Assembly (NCBI RefSeq): GCF_901482695.1
Contig: NZ_LR590484.1
Location: 3,968,001 to 4,032,000 of the forward strand
Direction: 5' to 3'
DNA: 64,000 nt
Origin: Sphingobacterium thalpophilum
Lineage (GTDB): Bacteria > Bacteroidota > Bacteroidia > Sphingobacteriales > Sphingobacteriaceae
Each line of letters starts with the position of its first letter. Positions within the stretch are counted from its first letter, which is position 1. Both the position numbers and the translations under genes were made by a program. Of the stretch, positions 51,922-60,655 are shown in pieces. The notes below the pieces were generated by a model that was not told where the DNA came from, searched no databases, and worked only from the letters and a program-made list of their open reading frames with translations.

Positions 51922-52665
51922 TTATAGCATACCGCCATCGACAGGAAGCACCTGCCCGGTTACGTAAGCCGCTAAATCTGAAGCGAGATATAGACAGGCA
52001 TTGGCTACATCTTCGGGACTGCCGGCACGTTTTAGAGGAATACCTGCTTCCCAGTTAGCGATCACCTTGGGGTCGAGGATGTCGGTCATTTCAGTACGGA
52101 TAAACCCAGGCGCTACAACGTTTGCACGAATGTTACGTGAGCCCAGTTCTTTTGCCACGGATTTCGTAAACCCAATAATTCCCGCTTTCGAAGCGGCATA
52201 GTTTGCTTGTCCAGCATTTCCCTGTACACCGACGACGGAAGACATATTGATAAACGAACCGCTACGTTTCTTCATCATGATTTTTGAAGCTGCTTTCGTA
52301 ATATTAAAAACAGATTTTAAGTTTACATTTAAAACATCATCCCAATTTTCTTCGGTCATACGCATAAGTAGACCATCTTTGGTGATCCCGGCGTTGTTGA
52401 CAACGATATCCAGACTCCCAAAATCAGTGACAATTGCATCGATTAGCTGTTCGGCTTCTTCAAATTTAGACGCATCCGAGCGATAGCCGACTACTTTTGT
52501 GCCATAGGTCTGAAGCTCCTTCTCTAAGGCTTGTCCTTTCTCTACGGATGAAAGGTAAGTGAAAGCAACATTCGCTCCATGTTGCGCAAACACCTCAGCA
52601 ATTTTCCGTCCGATTCCTTTTGATGCACCAGTAACCAAAGCAATTTTTCCTTCAAGTAATTTCAT
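51922..52665 (-). CDS. fabG: 3-oxoacyl-ACP reductase
   Basis: A 247-residue short-chain dehydrogenase of the fatty acid elongation cycle: VTGASKGIGRKIAE, NNAGITKDGLLMRM, the Ser of INMSSVVG, YAASKAGIIGFTKS, and the end VTGQVLPVDGGML. All FabG hallmarks are present and the length is canonical. It reduces beta-ketoacyl-ACP with NADPH in the cytoplasm. The next gene upstream (mqo) is divergent. Confidence 0.95.
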   Translation of the reverse strand: MKLLEGKIALVTGASKGIGRKIAEVFAQHGANVAFTYLSSVEKGQALEKELQTYGTKVVGYRSDASKFEEAEQLIDAIVTDFGSLDIVVNNAGITKDGLLMRMTEENWDDVLNVNLKSVFNITKAASKIMMKKRSGSFINMSSVVGVQGNAGQANYAASKAGIIGFTKSVAKELGSRNIRANVVAPGFIRTEMTDILDPKVIANWEAGIPLKRAGSPEDVANACLYLASDLAAYVTGQVLPVDGGML

Positions 52666-52993
52666 ATATTGAGTATAGTGTTGTTTGTCGATTCTGCAAA
52701 AATGTTAAAACTATATTATAACACAAAATCTTTCGATAAATAACCATTTAAAAAGCAAGCACATGGTCCTTATCTTTGATGTCTGGAATGTCGATACATA
52801 CAATCCTTATCGCTGCACATGCGGCGTAGAACTTTATTTTGAGAATTAAATGCAAAGGCTTTGAGCCTAGCTTAGGATAATTTTAATAAATCAGTGGTAT
52901 TTTTGAATAAGTGCTTCTAAAAAGTACAGTTTTTTGACAAAAGGCTTGGGCGTTTACCAAAAACTATATTAAATTTGCATCAATCACAAAAAC
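52666..52993. other. Divergent intergenic region fabG/mqo
   Basis: 328 bases, AT-rich, without a gene. It holds the mqo promoter near its right end. No operator-like palindrome was seen. Confidence 0.5.
52946..52977 (+). promoter_or_regulatory. Promoter of mqo
   Basis: TTG (52946-52948), 21 bases, TAAATTTG (52970-52977), matching the Bacteroidota consensus. The ATG is 17 bases further on. Confidence 0.6.
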
Positions 52994-54493
52994 ATGAGCA
53001 AAAAATCAAATAAAGAAGTTGACGTTGTTCTCATCGGCGCCGGTATCATGAGTGCCACTTTAGGTACCTTGATCAATGAATTAAGCCCAGACGTTAATAT
53101 TGAAATTCTTGAGCGTTTGGATGTTGTGGCTGCTGAGAGTTCTGACGCTTGGAATAATGCTGGCACGGGTCACTCCGCCCTCTGCGAATTGAATTACACT
53201 CCAGAGCAAAAAGATGGTTCAGTAAAGATTGATAAAGCAGTAAAAATTGCCGAACAATTTGAAGTATCGAAACAGTTTTGGTCATACTTGGTTGATAAAG
53301 GCATCATTCCCCAGCCTGAAAATTTTATCCGGAGCATTCCCCATATGAGTGCTGTATTTGGTGAAAAAGATGTCAAGTTTCTGAAAACAAGATGGGAAAC
53401 GCTGACGACCCAAAATTTATTTAAAGGAATGGAATATACCGAGGATCCTGAGACCCTGAAATCATGGATTCCTTTGATGATGGAGGGAAGAGCAGCGGAT
53501 GAAAAGATGGCTGCTACCCGAATGGATTTAGGAACGGACGTGAATTTTGGTTCGCTCACGCGTGATCTGATTGCCAACCTTGCGAAAAAAGATAATATCT
53601 CGATTTCTTTGAGTCATGAGGTGGTGGACATCGAACGCGAGGATGATGACCGCTGGGAAGTCGAGGTGAAGGATCTAAAAACAGGGGTGAAGAGAGAGAT
53701 AAAAGCGAAGTTTGTGTTTATCGGTGCCGGTGGACATTCTTTGTTGCTGCTCGAAAAATCTGGCATCCCCGAAGCGAAAGGTTATGGCGGATTCCCAGTT
53801 GGTGGTCAGTGGTTGCGATGCACTAACCAGGAGATTATTGATGCGCACCACGCTAAAGTATATGGTAAAGCATCGGTAGGCGCACCGCCAATGTCAGTAC
53901 CACATTTGGATACCCGCTATATTGACGGCAAACAAGCCTTACTTTTTGGTCCTTATGCTGGTTTTTCAACCAAATTTTTAAAACAGGGATCTTATTTTGA
54001 TTTGCCGGCATCCATTAAACTTTCCAATATACGGCCAATGTTGTCTGCAGGACTCGATAATTTGCCTTTGACCAAATATTTGATTACGGAGGTGATGAAA
54101 TCACCTAAAGATAAACTGGAATCTCTCAAACAATTTATGCCTACCGCCAAATTGGAGGATTGGGTGATTGAGAAAGCCGGACAACGCGTTCAGGTAATTA
54201 AAAAAGATAAGAAGAAAGGGGGCATTCTGGAATTTGGTACTGAAGTGGTATCGAGTGCAGATGGTTCTATTGCAGCATTATTAGGGGCTTCTCCGGGCGC
54301 CTCTACTTCGGTAGCTATCATGATCAGCCTGTTGAAGAAGTGTTTTCCGGACCGGGCAAAATCCGATGAGTATCGTAAAAAGCTGCGCGAAATGATTCCT
54401 TCACATGGGAAATCTTTAAACGACGACGCTGAACTTTGTCGGGAAACCCGAATTCGTACACATAAAGCCTTGAAATTAATTGATATTGCTTGA
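52994..54493 (+). CDS. mqo: Malate:quinone oxidoreductase
   Basis: A 499-residue FAD enzyme. It opens with the dinucleotide-binding VVLIGAGIMSATLGTLINEL, then has NNAGTGHSALCELNYTP, AAESSDAW, and FIGAGGHSLLLLEKSG, with the late LLGASPGASTSVAIMISLL. It oxidises malate to oxaloacetate and passes electrons to quinone at the membrane, as part of the TCA cycle. Length is normal. A TPP riboswitch follows, belonging to the next gene. Confidence 0.97.
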   Translation: MSKKSNKEVDVVLIGAGIMSATLGTLINELSPDVNIEILERLDVVAAESSDAWNNAGTGHSALCELNYTPEQKDGSVKIDKAVKIAEQFEVSKQFWSYLVDKGIIPQPENFIRSIPHMSAVFGEKDVKFLKTRWETLTTQNLFKGMEYTEDPETLKSWIPLMMEGRAADEKMAATRMDLGTDVNFGSLTRDLIANLAKKDNISISLSHEVVDIEREDDDRWEVEVKDLKTGVKREIKAKFVFIGAGGHSLLLLEKSGIPEAKGYGGFPVGGQWLRCTNQEIIDAHHAKVYGKASVGAPPMSVPHLDTRYIDGKQALLFGPYAGFSTKFLKQGSYFDLPASIKLSNIRPMLSAGLDNLPLTKYLITEVMKSPKDKLESLKQFMPTAKLEDWVIEKAGQRVQVIKKDKKKGGILEFGTEVVSSADGSIAALLGASPGASTSVAIMISLLKKCFPDRAKSDEYRKKLREMIPSHGKSLNDDAELCRETRIRTHKALKLIDIA

Positions 54494-54516
54494 TTAATTC
54501 GCTTTAACAGATATAC

Positions 54517-54636
54517 TTATGGGGTGCTTAAAATGATGAATCATTTTGGGCTGAGATTATACCCAATAAAAGCGATTGTAGTCCCTGTATAATCGCTTTT
54601 ATATACCTGATCCAGATAATGCTGGCGTAGGGAGCT
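54517..54636 (+). promoter_or_regulatory. TPP riboswitch (THI element)
   Basis: The conserved parts occur in order: GGGGTGC (54521-54527), GGGCTGAGATTATACCC (54548-54564), an extended variable stem (AAAAGCGATT with AATCGCTTTT), and ACCTGATCCAGATAATGC, then TGGCGTAGGGA. This is the thiamine pyrophosphate aptamer. It precedes the PnuC-family transporter gene, so that gene is likely switched off by TPP. Confidence 0.93.
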
Positions 54637-54643
54637 AATTTCA

Positions 54644-54707
54644 AGAAAACAGCTGGTTTTCTCTCCTAAGTGTTTTATTAGAGTAATTTAGAAGATAAAC
54701 ACTTTTT
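54644..54707 (+). terminator. Expression platform between TPP aptamer and ATG
   Basis: Two hairpins: AGAAAAC-type arms (54644-54662) and AAGTGTTT with AAACACTT (54668-54675, 54697-54704) followed by a T run that ends one base before the ATG at 54709. The second fits a terminator or a structure that hides the start site. Confidence 0.6.
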
Positions 54708-54708
54708 A

Positions 54709-55326
54709 ATGACCGAGTATTCCTTTTTCGAATCCTTTACTGAGCAAATACAACAGGCTACAGCCGCAGAATGGTTAGCCGTGATCTTCGGTATTTTACA
54801 GGTCTGGTTCTCCCGATTGAATAAATCCATCCACTATATTTTTGGTCTAATCGGAATCATAATTTCTGTTTATGTTTTATTTCATGCAAAGCTATACGCT
54901 GAAATATTACTCCATCTTTATTATCTGATCATGAGCATTTATGGGTGGTTTTATTGGAGGTATGGCAGTGCAACAGTGATACCAATAAGCCGGTGTGCGA
55001 AAAGCGACTGGTCGATCGTCGGATTGATCTGCATCGTCGGGTTTCTGGCGTTTTACTTTGGACTCGTGCATCTGACAGACTCCGATGTGCCCTTGTGGGA
55101 TTCCATTGTGTCCTGCACAGCTTGGGCAGGCATGTGGCTACTGGCGAAGCGTAAACTGGAAAATTGGCTTTTATTGAATCTGAGCAACCTTGTAGCGGTT
55201 CCCCTGTTGTTGCATAAAGGATTGTTCCTTTATGCGGGGCTAACGCTGTTTTTGTTTGTAATGGCTTTTGGTGGTTATTTTAATTGGAGGAAGATACTAA
55301 ATGACGAAAAAATATATGCAACTTAG
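54709..55326 (+). CDS. pnuT: PnuC-family vitamin transporter, probably thiamine (PnuT)
   Basis: A 205-residue membrane protein with about seven helices and the PnuC pattern: AEWLAVIFGILQVWFSRLN, YLIMSIYGWFYWRYG, and WLLLNLSNLVAVPLLLHKGLF with LTLFLFVMAFGGYFNWRK. PnuC proteins carry nicotinamide riboside; relatives under TPP riboswitches carry thiamine. The riboswitch directly upstream therefore sets the likely cargo as thiamine. It overlaps the next gene by 26 bases. Confidence 0.9.
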   Translation: MTEYSFFESFTEQIQQATAAEWLAVIFGILQVWFSRLNKSIHYIFGLIGIIISVYVLFHAKLYAEILLHLYYLIMSIYGWFYWRYGSATVIPISRCAKSDWSIVGLICIVGFLAFYFGLVHLTDSDVPLWDSIVSCTAWAGMWLLAKRKLENWLLLNLSNLVAVPLLLHKGLFLYAGLTLFLFVMAFGGYFNWRKILNDEKIYAT

Positions 55327-56398
55327 CCATGAAGATATCGCTTGCTTAATGGATTGTCAGCGAAAGGGTATTCTCCAAAAGACTTTATCTGACGAACAAC
55401 TAGCCTTGATCTACCGTAACAGATGGTTTAAGATGTGGGTGCCCACATCCTTGGGCGGGCTGGGGCTTCACTTAAGCCAAGGGCTTTCGTTATTGGAGGA
55501 ATTGGCATATTGGGATGGAGGACTGGCTTGGACGGTGACCTTGTGTGCGGGCGCAAATCTATTTGTCGGATATATTGATCCTGCTGTAGCCACCGATCTT
55601 TTTGTATCGGACAAGGTCTGTTTGGGAGGAAGTGGACAGATCGCAGGGATTGCTTCTCGGGAAGGATCTGCATATCGGTTAAAAGGACATTGGAAGTATG
55701 CCACTGGCGCACCACACCTGACTCATTTTACTTTAAATGCTTTTGTTTACGATCAGGGAAAGCCCCTGCTAGACAACGCGGGAAACCCGATTTCCCAATC
55801 TTTCTTTGTGTCGAGGGATCATGTTCTCGTCCATTATGACTGGGATACATTTGGACTGGAGGCGACGGCATCCCATTCTTTTTCGCTAGATGATGTGTTG
55901 GTCCCTGAAAATCATTCTTTTCAGATAGATGGCTCAAAAAGTACACATGTCGATCTGCTCTATCAGTATCCTTTTATACCATTTGCTGAATTAACCTTGC
56001 TGGCTAACTTTATGGGCATGTATCGTAGGTTTCTTGACCTCATGGATAAATTATTTGTCTTAAGATCAAACGAAGGGAAATGGCAAAGTCCTGAAAGCAA
56101 AGCGGCTTTTCGCGTATTGGACCGAATACAACAGGACTACAGTCAAAGAAAAATCAGCCTACTTGACTTAGCAGCTGATTCTTGGGAAAATCTGGTCAAC
56201 GGAAAGGATAATAGCCCGTGGTATGACCGCATAGCCGATGAAAGCAGAAACTTTGTGGATACTATGTTAGCCAATGTCATTAAGTTATATCCGCACAGCG
56301 GAATTGCAGGAGCAGCTACCGACAGCGAAATTAATATTGTATTTCGGAACATTTTTACGGCATCCCAACACAGATTGTTGCAGAGAAATCTGTCATAA
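55301..56398 (+). CDS. Acyl-CoA dehydrogenase-like flavoprotein in thiamine operon
   Basis: A 365-residue protein with the acyl-CoA dehydrogenase fold: VPTSLGGLGLHLSQGLSLLEELAYWDGGLAWTV in parts, then VCLGGSGQIAG, YRLKGHWKYATGAPHLTHFTLNA, and a helical C-terminal domain. The usual catalytic Glu of dehydrogenases is not evident, and the sequence resembles the flavin monooxygenase-like branch (HsaA/DszC type). It overlaps the TPP-controlled transporter gene by 26 bases, so it is likely thiamine regulated. A role in converting an imported thiamine analogue is inference. A possible alternative start is the ATG at 55316. Its stop overlaps a terminator. Confidence 0.82.
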   Translation: MTKKYMQLSHEDIACLMDCQRKGILQKTLSDEQLALIYRNRWFKMWVPTSLGGLGLHLSQGLSLLEELAYWDGGLAWTVTLCAGANLFVGYIDPAVATDLFVSDKVCLGGSGQIAGIASREGSAYRLKGHWKYATGAPHLTHFTLNAFVYDQGKPLLDNAGNPISQSFFVSRDHVLVHYDWDTFGLEATASHSFSLDDVLVPENHSFQIDGSKSTHVDLLYQYPFIPFAELTLLANFMGMYRRFLDLMDKLFVLRSNEGKWQSPESKAAFRVLDRIQQDYSQRKISLLDLAADSWENLVNGKDNSPWYDRIADESRNFVDTMLANVIKLYPHSGIAGAATDSEINIVFRNIFTASQHRLLQRNLS

Positions 56399-56428
56399 AA
56401 AAAGACGATCTAACGATCGTCTTTTTTT
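56397..56428. terminator. Bidirectional terminator
   Basis: Perfect 14-bp arms (56397-56410, 56415-56428) around TAAC, with A and T runs forming the ends. It overlaps the stop codon of the + gene and lies 7 bases past the 3' end of the minus-strand tRNA-Arg, so it can serve both. Confidence 0.9.
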
Positions 56429-56434
56429 GACAAG

Positions 56435-56506
56435 TGTCCCCGACGAGATTCGAACTCATATCGTCAGAACCGGAATCTGAAATTCTATCCATTGAACTAC
56501 GGGGAC
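56435..56506 (-). tRNA. tRNA-Arg (anticodon CCG)
   Basis: The minus strand folds into a cloverleaf of 72 nt: acceptor GTCCCCG with CGGGGAC, a D arm GTTC...GAAT, an anticodon stem TCAGA/TCTGA with loop TTCCGGT (anticodon CCG), a 4-base variable region, a T arm ATGAG/CTCGT with loop TTCGAAT, and discriminator A. CCA is not encoded. It reads CGG codons. A consensus promoter lies directly upstream. Confidence 0.95.
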
Positions 56507-56512
56507 GTGTCG

Positions 56513-56543
56513 CAAAGATATACTATTTTCTACATCTTACAAA
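56513..56543 (-). promoter_or_regulatory. Consensus promoter of tRNA-Arg
   Basis: Minus strand: TTTG (56540-56543), exactly 19 bases, TATCTTTG (56513-56520). It is a full match to the -33/-7 consensus TTTG(N19)TAnnTTTG, 6 bases before the tRNA. Confidence 0.85.
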
Positions 56544-56605
56544 TAATCTTTGGCATAAATTTTATCTTTTTTAGCGGAATCGGCAGCCGGGTTTTTATGT
56601 TCCAT
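56537..56605 (-). other. Possible 22-codon ORF or gene remnant
   Basis: On the minus strand an ATG at 56605 opens MEHKNPAADSAKKDKIYAKD and ends LYL-like after Tyr-Leu with TAA at 56537. The same frame is open upstream to about 56704 (QEQAISLIVGNNIDTPFQNG) without a start codon and overlaps the xerD 3' end. It reads like a protein tail, but its status is unclear. It also overlaps the tRNA promoter. Confidence 0.25.
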
Positions 56606-56682
56606 TTCGCCGTTTTGAAATGGTGTGTCTATGTTGTTACCGACAATTAAGCTAATCGCTTGTTCCTGAGTTTTGTGCAGGA

Positions 56683-57585
56683 CTAAGACCTCGGATGATA
56701 CTGTGTAATGACCGAATGCAGGTAGTCCCGATCAATATGGGTGTATATTTCGGTAGTCGTGATACTCTCGTGTCCTAACATGTCCTGTACAGCGCGTAGG
56801 TCAGCTCCGCCTTCTACCAAATGAGAGGCAAAGCTGTGCCGAAAGGTATGTGGGCTAATTGTTTTTTGTAGTCCTATTTTCTGCGCGAGATCTTTAATGA
56901 TCAAAAAGATCATGACTCTTGACAGGGCCGAACCTCTTCTATTGAGGAAAACGATATCTTCGTTGCCACTTTTGATGGTGATATGCGGCCTGATCGTGTC
57001 TAGGTAAAGTTTTAGATGTTTGATGGCTTGCTGTCCGATCGGAATGAGGCGTTCTTTGCTGCCCTTCCCTTCTACCTTAACAAATTCGACATCGAGAAAA
57101 AGGTTCGATATTTTAAGATTGATCAATTCGGATACCCGAAGTCCGCAACCATACAGGACTTCAAGGATTGTCCGATTGCGCTCTCCTTCAACTGTGGATA
57201 AGTCTATCGCCGCAATCAGCTGATCTATTTCATGAATGCTAAGTACGCTGGGTAGTTTTCTGGATAACCGGGGGGCTTGCACGAGCTCTGTCGGATTGTT
57301 TTCCAGATTGTGTTCAATGATGAGAAAGCTGAAGAATGTTTTTAATCCTGATATCAATCGTGACTGTGTGTAAGGCGAAATGTTGAATTCCTGTAACCAA
57401 TGTAGAAAGTTTTGAATATCCTTACGCACAACCTGATGAAGAGGAAGGTGGTTATCCTCACAGTAGATCTGAAATTTGGAAACGTCATTTAAGTAGGCAT
57501 CTATTGAGTTGATGCTCAGACCTCGTTCGAACTTCAAAAATTGCTCGAATTCTTTTTTAATAACATTCCAATTGTCTGCATCCAT
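56683..57585 (-). CDS. xerD: Tyrosine recombinase XerD
   Basis: A 300-residue site-specific recombinase for chromosome dimer resolution. The N-terminal SAM-like domain has FEQFLKFERGLSINSIDAYL. The catalytic domain has the Arg in GCGLRVSELINLK, Lys in VEGKGSKERLIPI, HTFRHSFASHL with His and Arg, GHESITTTEIYTHID with His and the nucleophile Tyr. Length and ends fit XerD. The ATG at 57585 is used, because an upstream TTG at 57594 lies in a -7 box. Confidence 0.95.
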   Translation of the reverse strand: MDADNWNVIKKEFEQFLKFERGLSINSIDAYLNDVSKFQIYCEDNHLPLHQVVRKDIQNFLHWLQEFNISPYTQSRLISGLKTFFSFLIIEHNLENNPTELVQAPRLSRKLPSVLSIHEIDQLIAAIDLSTVEGERNRTILEVLYGCGLRVSELINLKISNLFLDVEFVKVEGKGSKERLIPIGQQAIKHLKLYLDTIRPHITIKSGNEDIVFLNRRGSALSRVMIFLIIKDLAQKIGLQKTISPHTFRHSFASHLVEGGADLRAVQDMLGHESITTTEIYTHIDRDYLHSVITQYHPRS

Positions 57586-57591
57586 TTGCAA

Positions 57592-57599
57592 CAAAATTA
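57592..57599 (-). promoter_or_regulatory. -7 box of xerD
   Basis: Minus-strand TAATTTTG matches TAnnTTTG, 6 bases before the xerD ATG. The -33 element is not clear. Confidence 0.4.
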
Positions 57600-57685
57600 C
57601 AATTAACTGTCGTTCTTTTCGAAGATTATTGTATAATTTTAGCTTGAAAAAATAATTGACTGATCAAAATAGAGACTTCATTTGT

Positions 57686-60541
57686 ATGAAATTCATTAAA
57701 CCACTTGCATTAGTATTTTTATTGCCTGCTACGTTGTATAACGTAGAAGCAAAAATGCCTACAACGTTAACTGCCCGTGCCCGGGCTATCTTGGCTCAGG
57801 ACAGTTTGACTTTAAACCAAAAGCTGCCCTTTGACAACGAAGTTGTTACCGGTAAATTGAAAAATGGATTTACATACTTTATCCGCAAAAATGCTGAACC
57901 AAAAGGCCGCGTCACGATGTATCTGGCCATGAAAGCCGGTTCTATTCTGGAGAACGAAAAACAGTTGGGGCTTGCGCATTTTTTAGAACATATGAATTTC
58001 AACGGACTGAAGCATTTTCCGAAAAATGAGCTCGTTAATTATCTTCAGAAAGCAGGGGTGCGTTTTGGTTCTGACCTGAATGCCTACACCGGTTTTGACC
58101 AGACTGTCTATCAGCTTCCGATTCCCTCAGATGAGCCCGAGCTCCTTAAAAACGGTCTTCAGGTCATGCGTGACTGGGCACAGGATGCCTTGCTCGACGG
58201 TGAAGAGATCGATAAGGAACGTGGCGTCATTCTGGAAGAGAAGCGTGGCGGCAGAGGCGTACAGCAGCGCCTTCAAGATCAATATTTTCCGATGTTGCTT
58301 AATGGATCGCTGTATGCTCGACGTTTGCCGATCGGTACCGAGGAGATTTTAAAAACATTTCCGCATACTGAAATCAGAAAGTTTCATCAGGATTGGTACC
58401 GTCCTGATCTACAGGCGCTGATTGTTGTGGGGGATATCGATCCCCAAGAAATGGAGCAAAAGGTGAAAACCTTATTTTCGGATATGACGATGCCCAAAAA
58501 GGTGTTGCCACGCAAAGAACATCGGGTAGACCTTTTAAACAAAAACCAGTTTTTAGCGATTTCAGATCCCGAGCTGCCGTATACTGTAGCGCAGATCCTG
58601 ATCAAAAATGAAAAAGAGAAAGTCACTACGGTAAGTGATTACCGGAATGAGCTGCTTAAAAACGTTTTTAACCAACTCGTTGCTGGCCGATTTTCGGAGC
58701 TGATGCAACAGCCCAATCCTCCTTTTATGCAGGCTGGAGGTAGTATTGGCGATTTCTTGGCCAATCTGAATACCTTCTCCCTCCTGGTAGTTCCCAAACC
58801 GGGCGAACTGGAATCAGGCTTCAAAGCTATGTTGACCGAATTCGAACGTATTCAGAAGTATGGCTTTACGCAGACAGAGTTGGAAAGAGCATTAGCGGAC
58901 ATGAAAAAGTCTAATGAGATGGCTTATATCGAACGCGACAAACAAAAGTCTGACAGTTATGTAAACCGCTATCTGAATTATTTTATTGATGATCAACCGG
59001 CATTGAGTAACGAAGATGCCTACCGTCTGACAAAGCAACTGTTACCCACATTGAAATTGGAGGAAGTGAATGCCTTGTTCAAGAAGTATTATACCGATCT
59101 AAACCGGGATATCTTAATTATGGGGCCTGAAAAAGATAAAGCAAGTTTGCCGAAAGAACAGACTGTATTAGCATGGGTAAAATCAGTTGAAGAAGGCGTT
59201 GTTTCAGCTTATGAAGATAAGGTCTCAAAACTTCCGTTGCTTTCGAAGGAGCCTGTTAGGGGAAGACTGATGGCTGCAAAAGAGATTGACGCAGTGCATG
59301 CCAAAGAGCTGACCTTGAGCAATGGGGTGAAAGTGATCTTAAAACCGACAGATTTTAAGAATGATGAGATACAAATCATGGCATATAGCCCTGGGGGAAC
59401 GTCTTTATATCCTGATGCAGATTATTTTTCTGCGTCAAATGCCTCCTCCTTGGTTGATGCTAGCGGCGTCGGCCAGATGAGCAACGTGGAACTGAGCAAA
59501 TATCTGGCAGGAAAAGATATCTCTATCTCACCCTATATTTCTGAACGGTATGAAGGCATCTCGGGAAGCACGGACAAGGAGGGTCTGAAAAGTGCCTTTG
59601 AATTGATTTATGGTTATTTCACAGAACCGAGATTGGATCAGGATATTTTTCAAAGTACAATGACCAGAACGAAAGGTGCATTGGAGAATAGGCTCAGCAA
59701 TCCGAATAATGTATTTTCAGATAAAGTGAAATCGGTACTTTACGGCAACAATGTACGCAGACAAAATCCTACGGTGGAAACAATCGCTAAAATTGACCGT
59801 GATCGCGCCCTTGCAATTTATAAGGAGCGTTTTGCAGATGCTTCAGATTTTGTATTTACGATTGTGGGTTCGTTTGATGAAGCTCAAATAATGCCGTTCA
59901 TTGAAACTTATCTAGCTTCTTTACCGGCGACAAAACGGGCAGAAAATTACAAAGATTTAAACATTCTTGAGCCGACGAAAGGGGAGCGTGTAGTTGTCCA
60001 TAAAGGTAAAGAAGAAAAAGCGAGTACGCAGCTTGCTTATTATGGTGATTACAGCTATAATGAGGGTGAAAATGTGAACATGGAAGCCTTAGAAAGCATA
60101 TTGACCATTAAATTGCTGGAACGGCTTCGGGAAAAAGAAAGCGGGGTGTATGGGGTAGGAGCGCGTGCTAGCTTCGCGAAGCTACCGAAGCCGCGCTATG
60201 CGTTCTCCATAGGCTTCGGATCGGCGGTCGACAAAAATGATGCTTTGATCGCTTCCGCTTTGGATGAGGTCAGGAAAATCCAGGATCACGGACCGGATCA
60301 AGCGGATATTGAGAAATTTGTTGCCGAACAAAAGCGGCAGAATGAATTGAACTTACGTGAGAATGGTTACTGGTTAAACTATATTTCGAGTTCCTATCAA
60401 AATGATTTGGATCTCAACAGATATACAAGACGGCTAGAAAACCTCAACAAGGTTACGCCGAAGTCTGTGCAGGACTTGGCTGTAAAATACCTAAAAAAAG
60501 ACCGGCTGTTCGAATTTATCTTGTTGCCTGACGCTAAATAA
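57686..60541 (+). CDS. M16-family zinc metallopeptidase (pitrilysin type)
   Basis: A 951-residue secreted peptidase with a signal peptide (IKPLALVFLLPATL, to about residue 22). The first M16 domain has the inverted zinc motif HFLEH (His98, Glu101, His102) in LGLAHFLEHMNFNG, with a downstream Glu in KERGVILEEKRGG. The second, inactive half follows (EDKVSKLPLLSKEP onward, with a late YGVGARASF). Such two-domain proteins degrade peptides in the periplasm. The ATG at 57686 is preferred over a TTG at 57656, as it begins the signal peptide. A strong terminator follows. Confidence 0.95.
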   Translation: MKFIKPLALVFLLPATLYNVEAKMPTTLTARARAILAQDSLTLNQKLPFDNEVVTGKLKNGFTYFIRKNAEPKGRVTMYLAMKAGSILENEKQLGLAHFLEHMNFNGLKHFPKNELVNYLQKAGVRFGSDLNAYTGFDQTVYQLPIPSDEPELLKNGLQVMRDWAQDALLDGEEIDKERGVILEEKRGGRGVQQRLQDQYFPMLLNGSLYARRLPIGTEEILKTFPHTEIRKFHQDWYRPDLQALIVVGDIDPQEMEQKVKTLFSDMTMPKKVLPRKEHRVDLLNKNQFLAISDPELPYTVAQILIKNEKEKVTTVSDYRNELLKNVFNQLVAGRFSELMQQPNPPFMQAGGSIGDFLANLNTFSLLVVPKPGELESGFKAMLTEFERIQKYGFTQTELERALADMKKSNEMAYIERDKQKSDSYVNRYLNYFIDDQPALSNEDAYRLTKQLLPTLKLEEVNALFKKYYTDLNRDILIMGPEKDKASLPKEQTVLAWVKSVEEGVVSAYEDKVSKLPLLSKEPVRGRLMAAKEIDAVHAKELTLSNGVKVILKPTDFKNDEIQIMAYSPGGTSLYPDADYFSASNASSLVDASGVGQMSNVELSKYLAGKDISISPYISERYEGISGSTDKEGLKSAFELIYGYFTEPRLDQDIFQSTMTRTKGALENRLSNPNNVFSDKVKSVLYGNNVRRQNPTVETIAKIDRDRALAIYKERFADASDFVFTIVGSFDEAQIMPFIETYLASLPATKRAENYKDLNILEPTKGERVVVHKGKEEKASTQLAYYGDYSYNEGENVNMEALESILTIKLLERLREKESGVYGVGARASFAKLPKPRYAFSIGFGSAVDKNDALIASALDEVRKIQDHGPDQADIEKFVAEQKRQNELNLRENGYWLNYISSSYQNDLDLNRYTRRLENLNKVTPKSVQDLAVKYLKKDRLFEFILLPDAK

Positions 60542-60563
60542 GAGCCTGGAATTTACTGCGCTA

Positions 60564-60597
60564 AAAGGCGGCCAGCTATCGCTGGCCGCCTTTCTTT
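60564..60597 (+). terminator. Terminator after the M16 peptidase gene
   Basis: Perfect 13-bp arms AAAGGCGGCCAGC and GCTGGCCGCCTTT around TATC (60564-60576, 60581-60593), then CTTT. Confidence 0.9.
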
Positions 60598-60629
60598 AAA
60601 AAAAATCCCAATCATTTCTGATTGGGATT
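60598..60629 (-). terminator. Terminator after rpoD
   Basis: On the minus strand AATCCCAATCA pairs with TGATTGGGATT (60604-60614, 60619-60629), followed by a run of T (A run 60598-60605 on the + strand). It begins 27 bases after the rpoD stop. Confidence 0.85.
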
Positions 60630-60655
60630 GCCAAAAATTTCAATAAATATTTCTT

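Noticed and set aside
50791..52665. Bioluminescence (lux) operon
   Set aside because: Only a LuxE-like gene is present. The neighbour is fabG, with no luciferase or reductase genes.
54709..55326. PnuC nicotinamide riboside transporter
   Set aside because: The TPP riboswitch immediately upstream points to thiamine as cargo rather than nicotinamide riboside.
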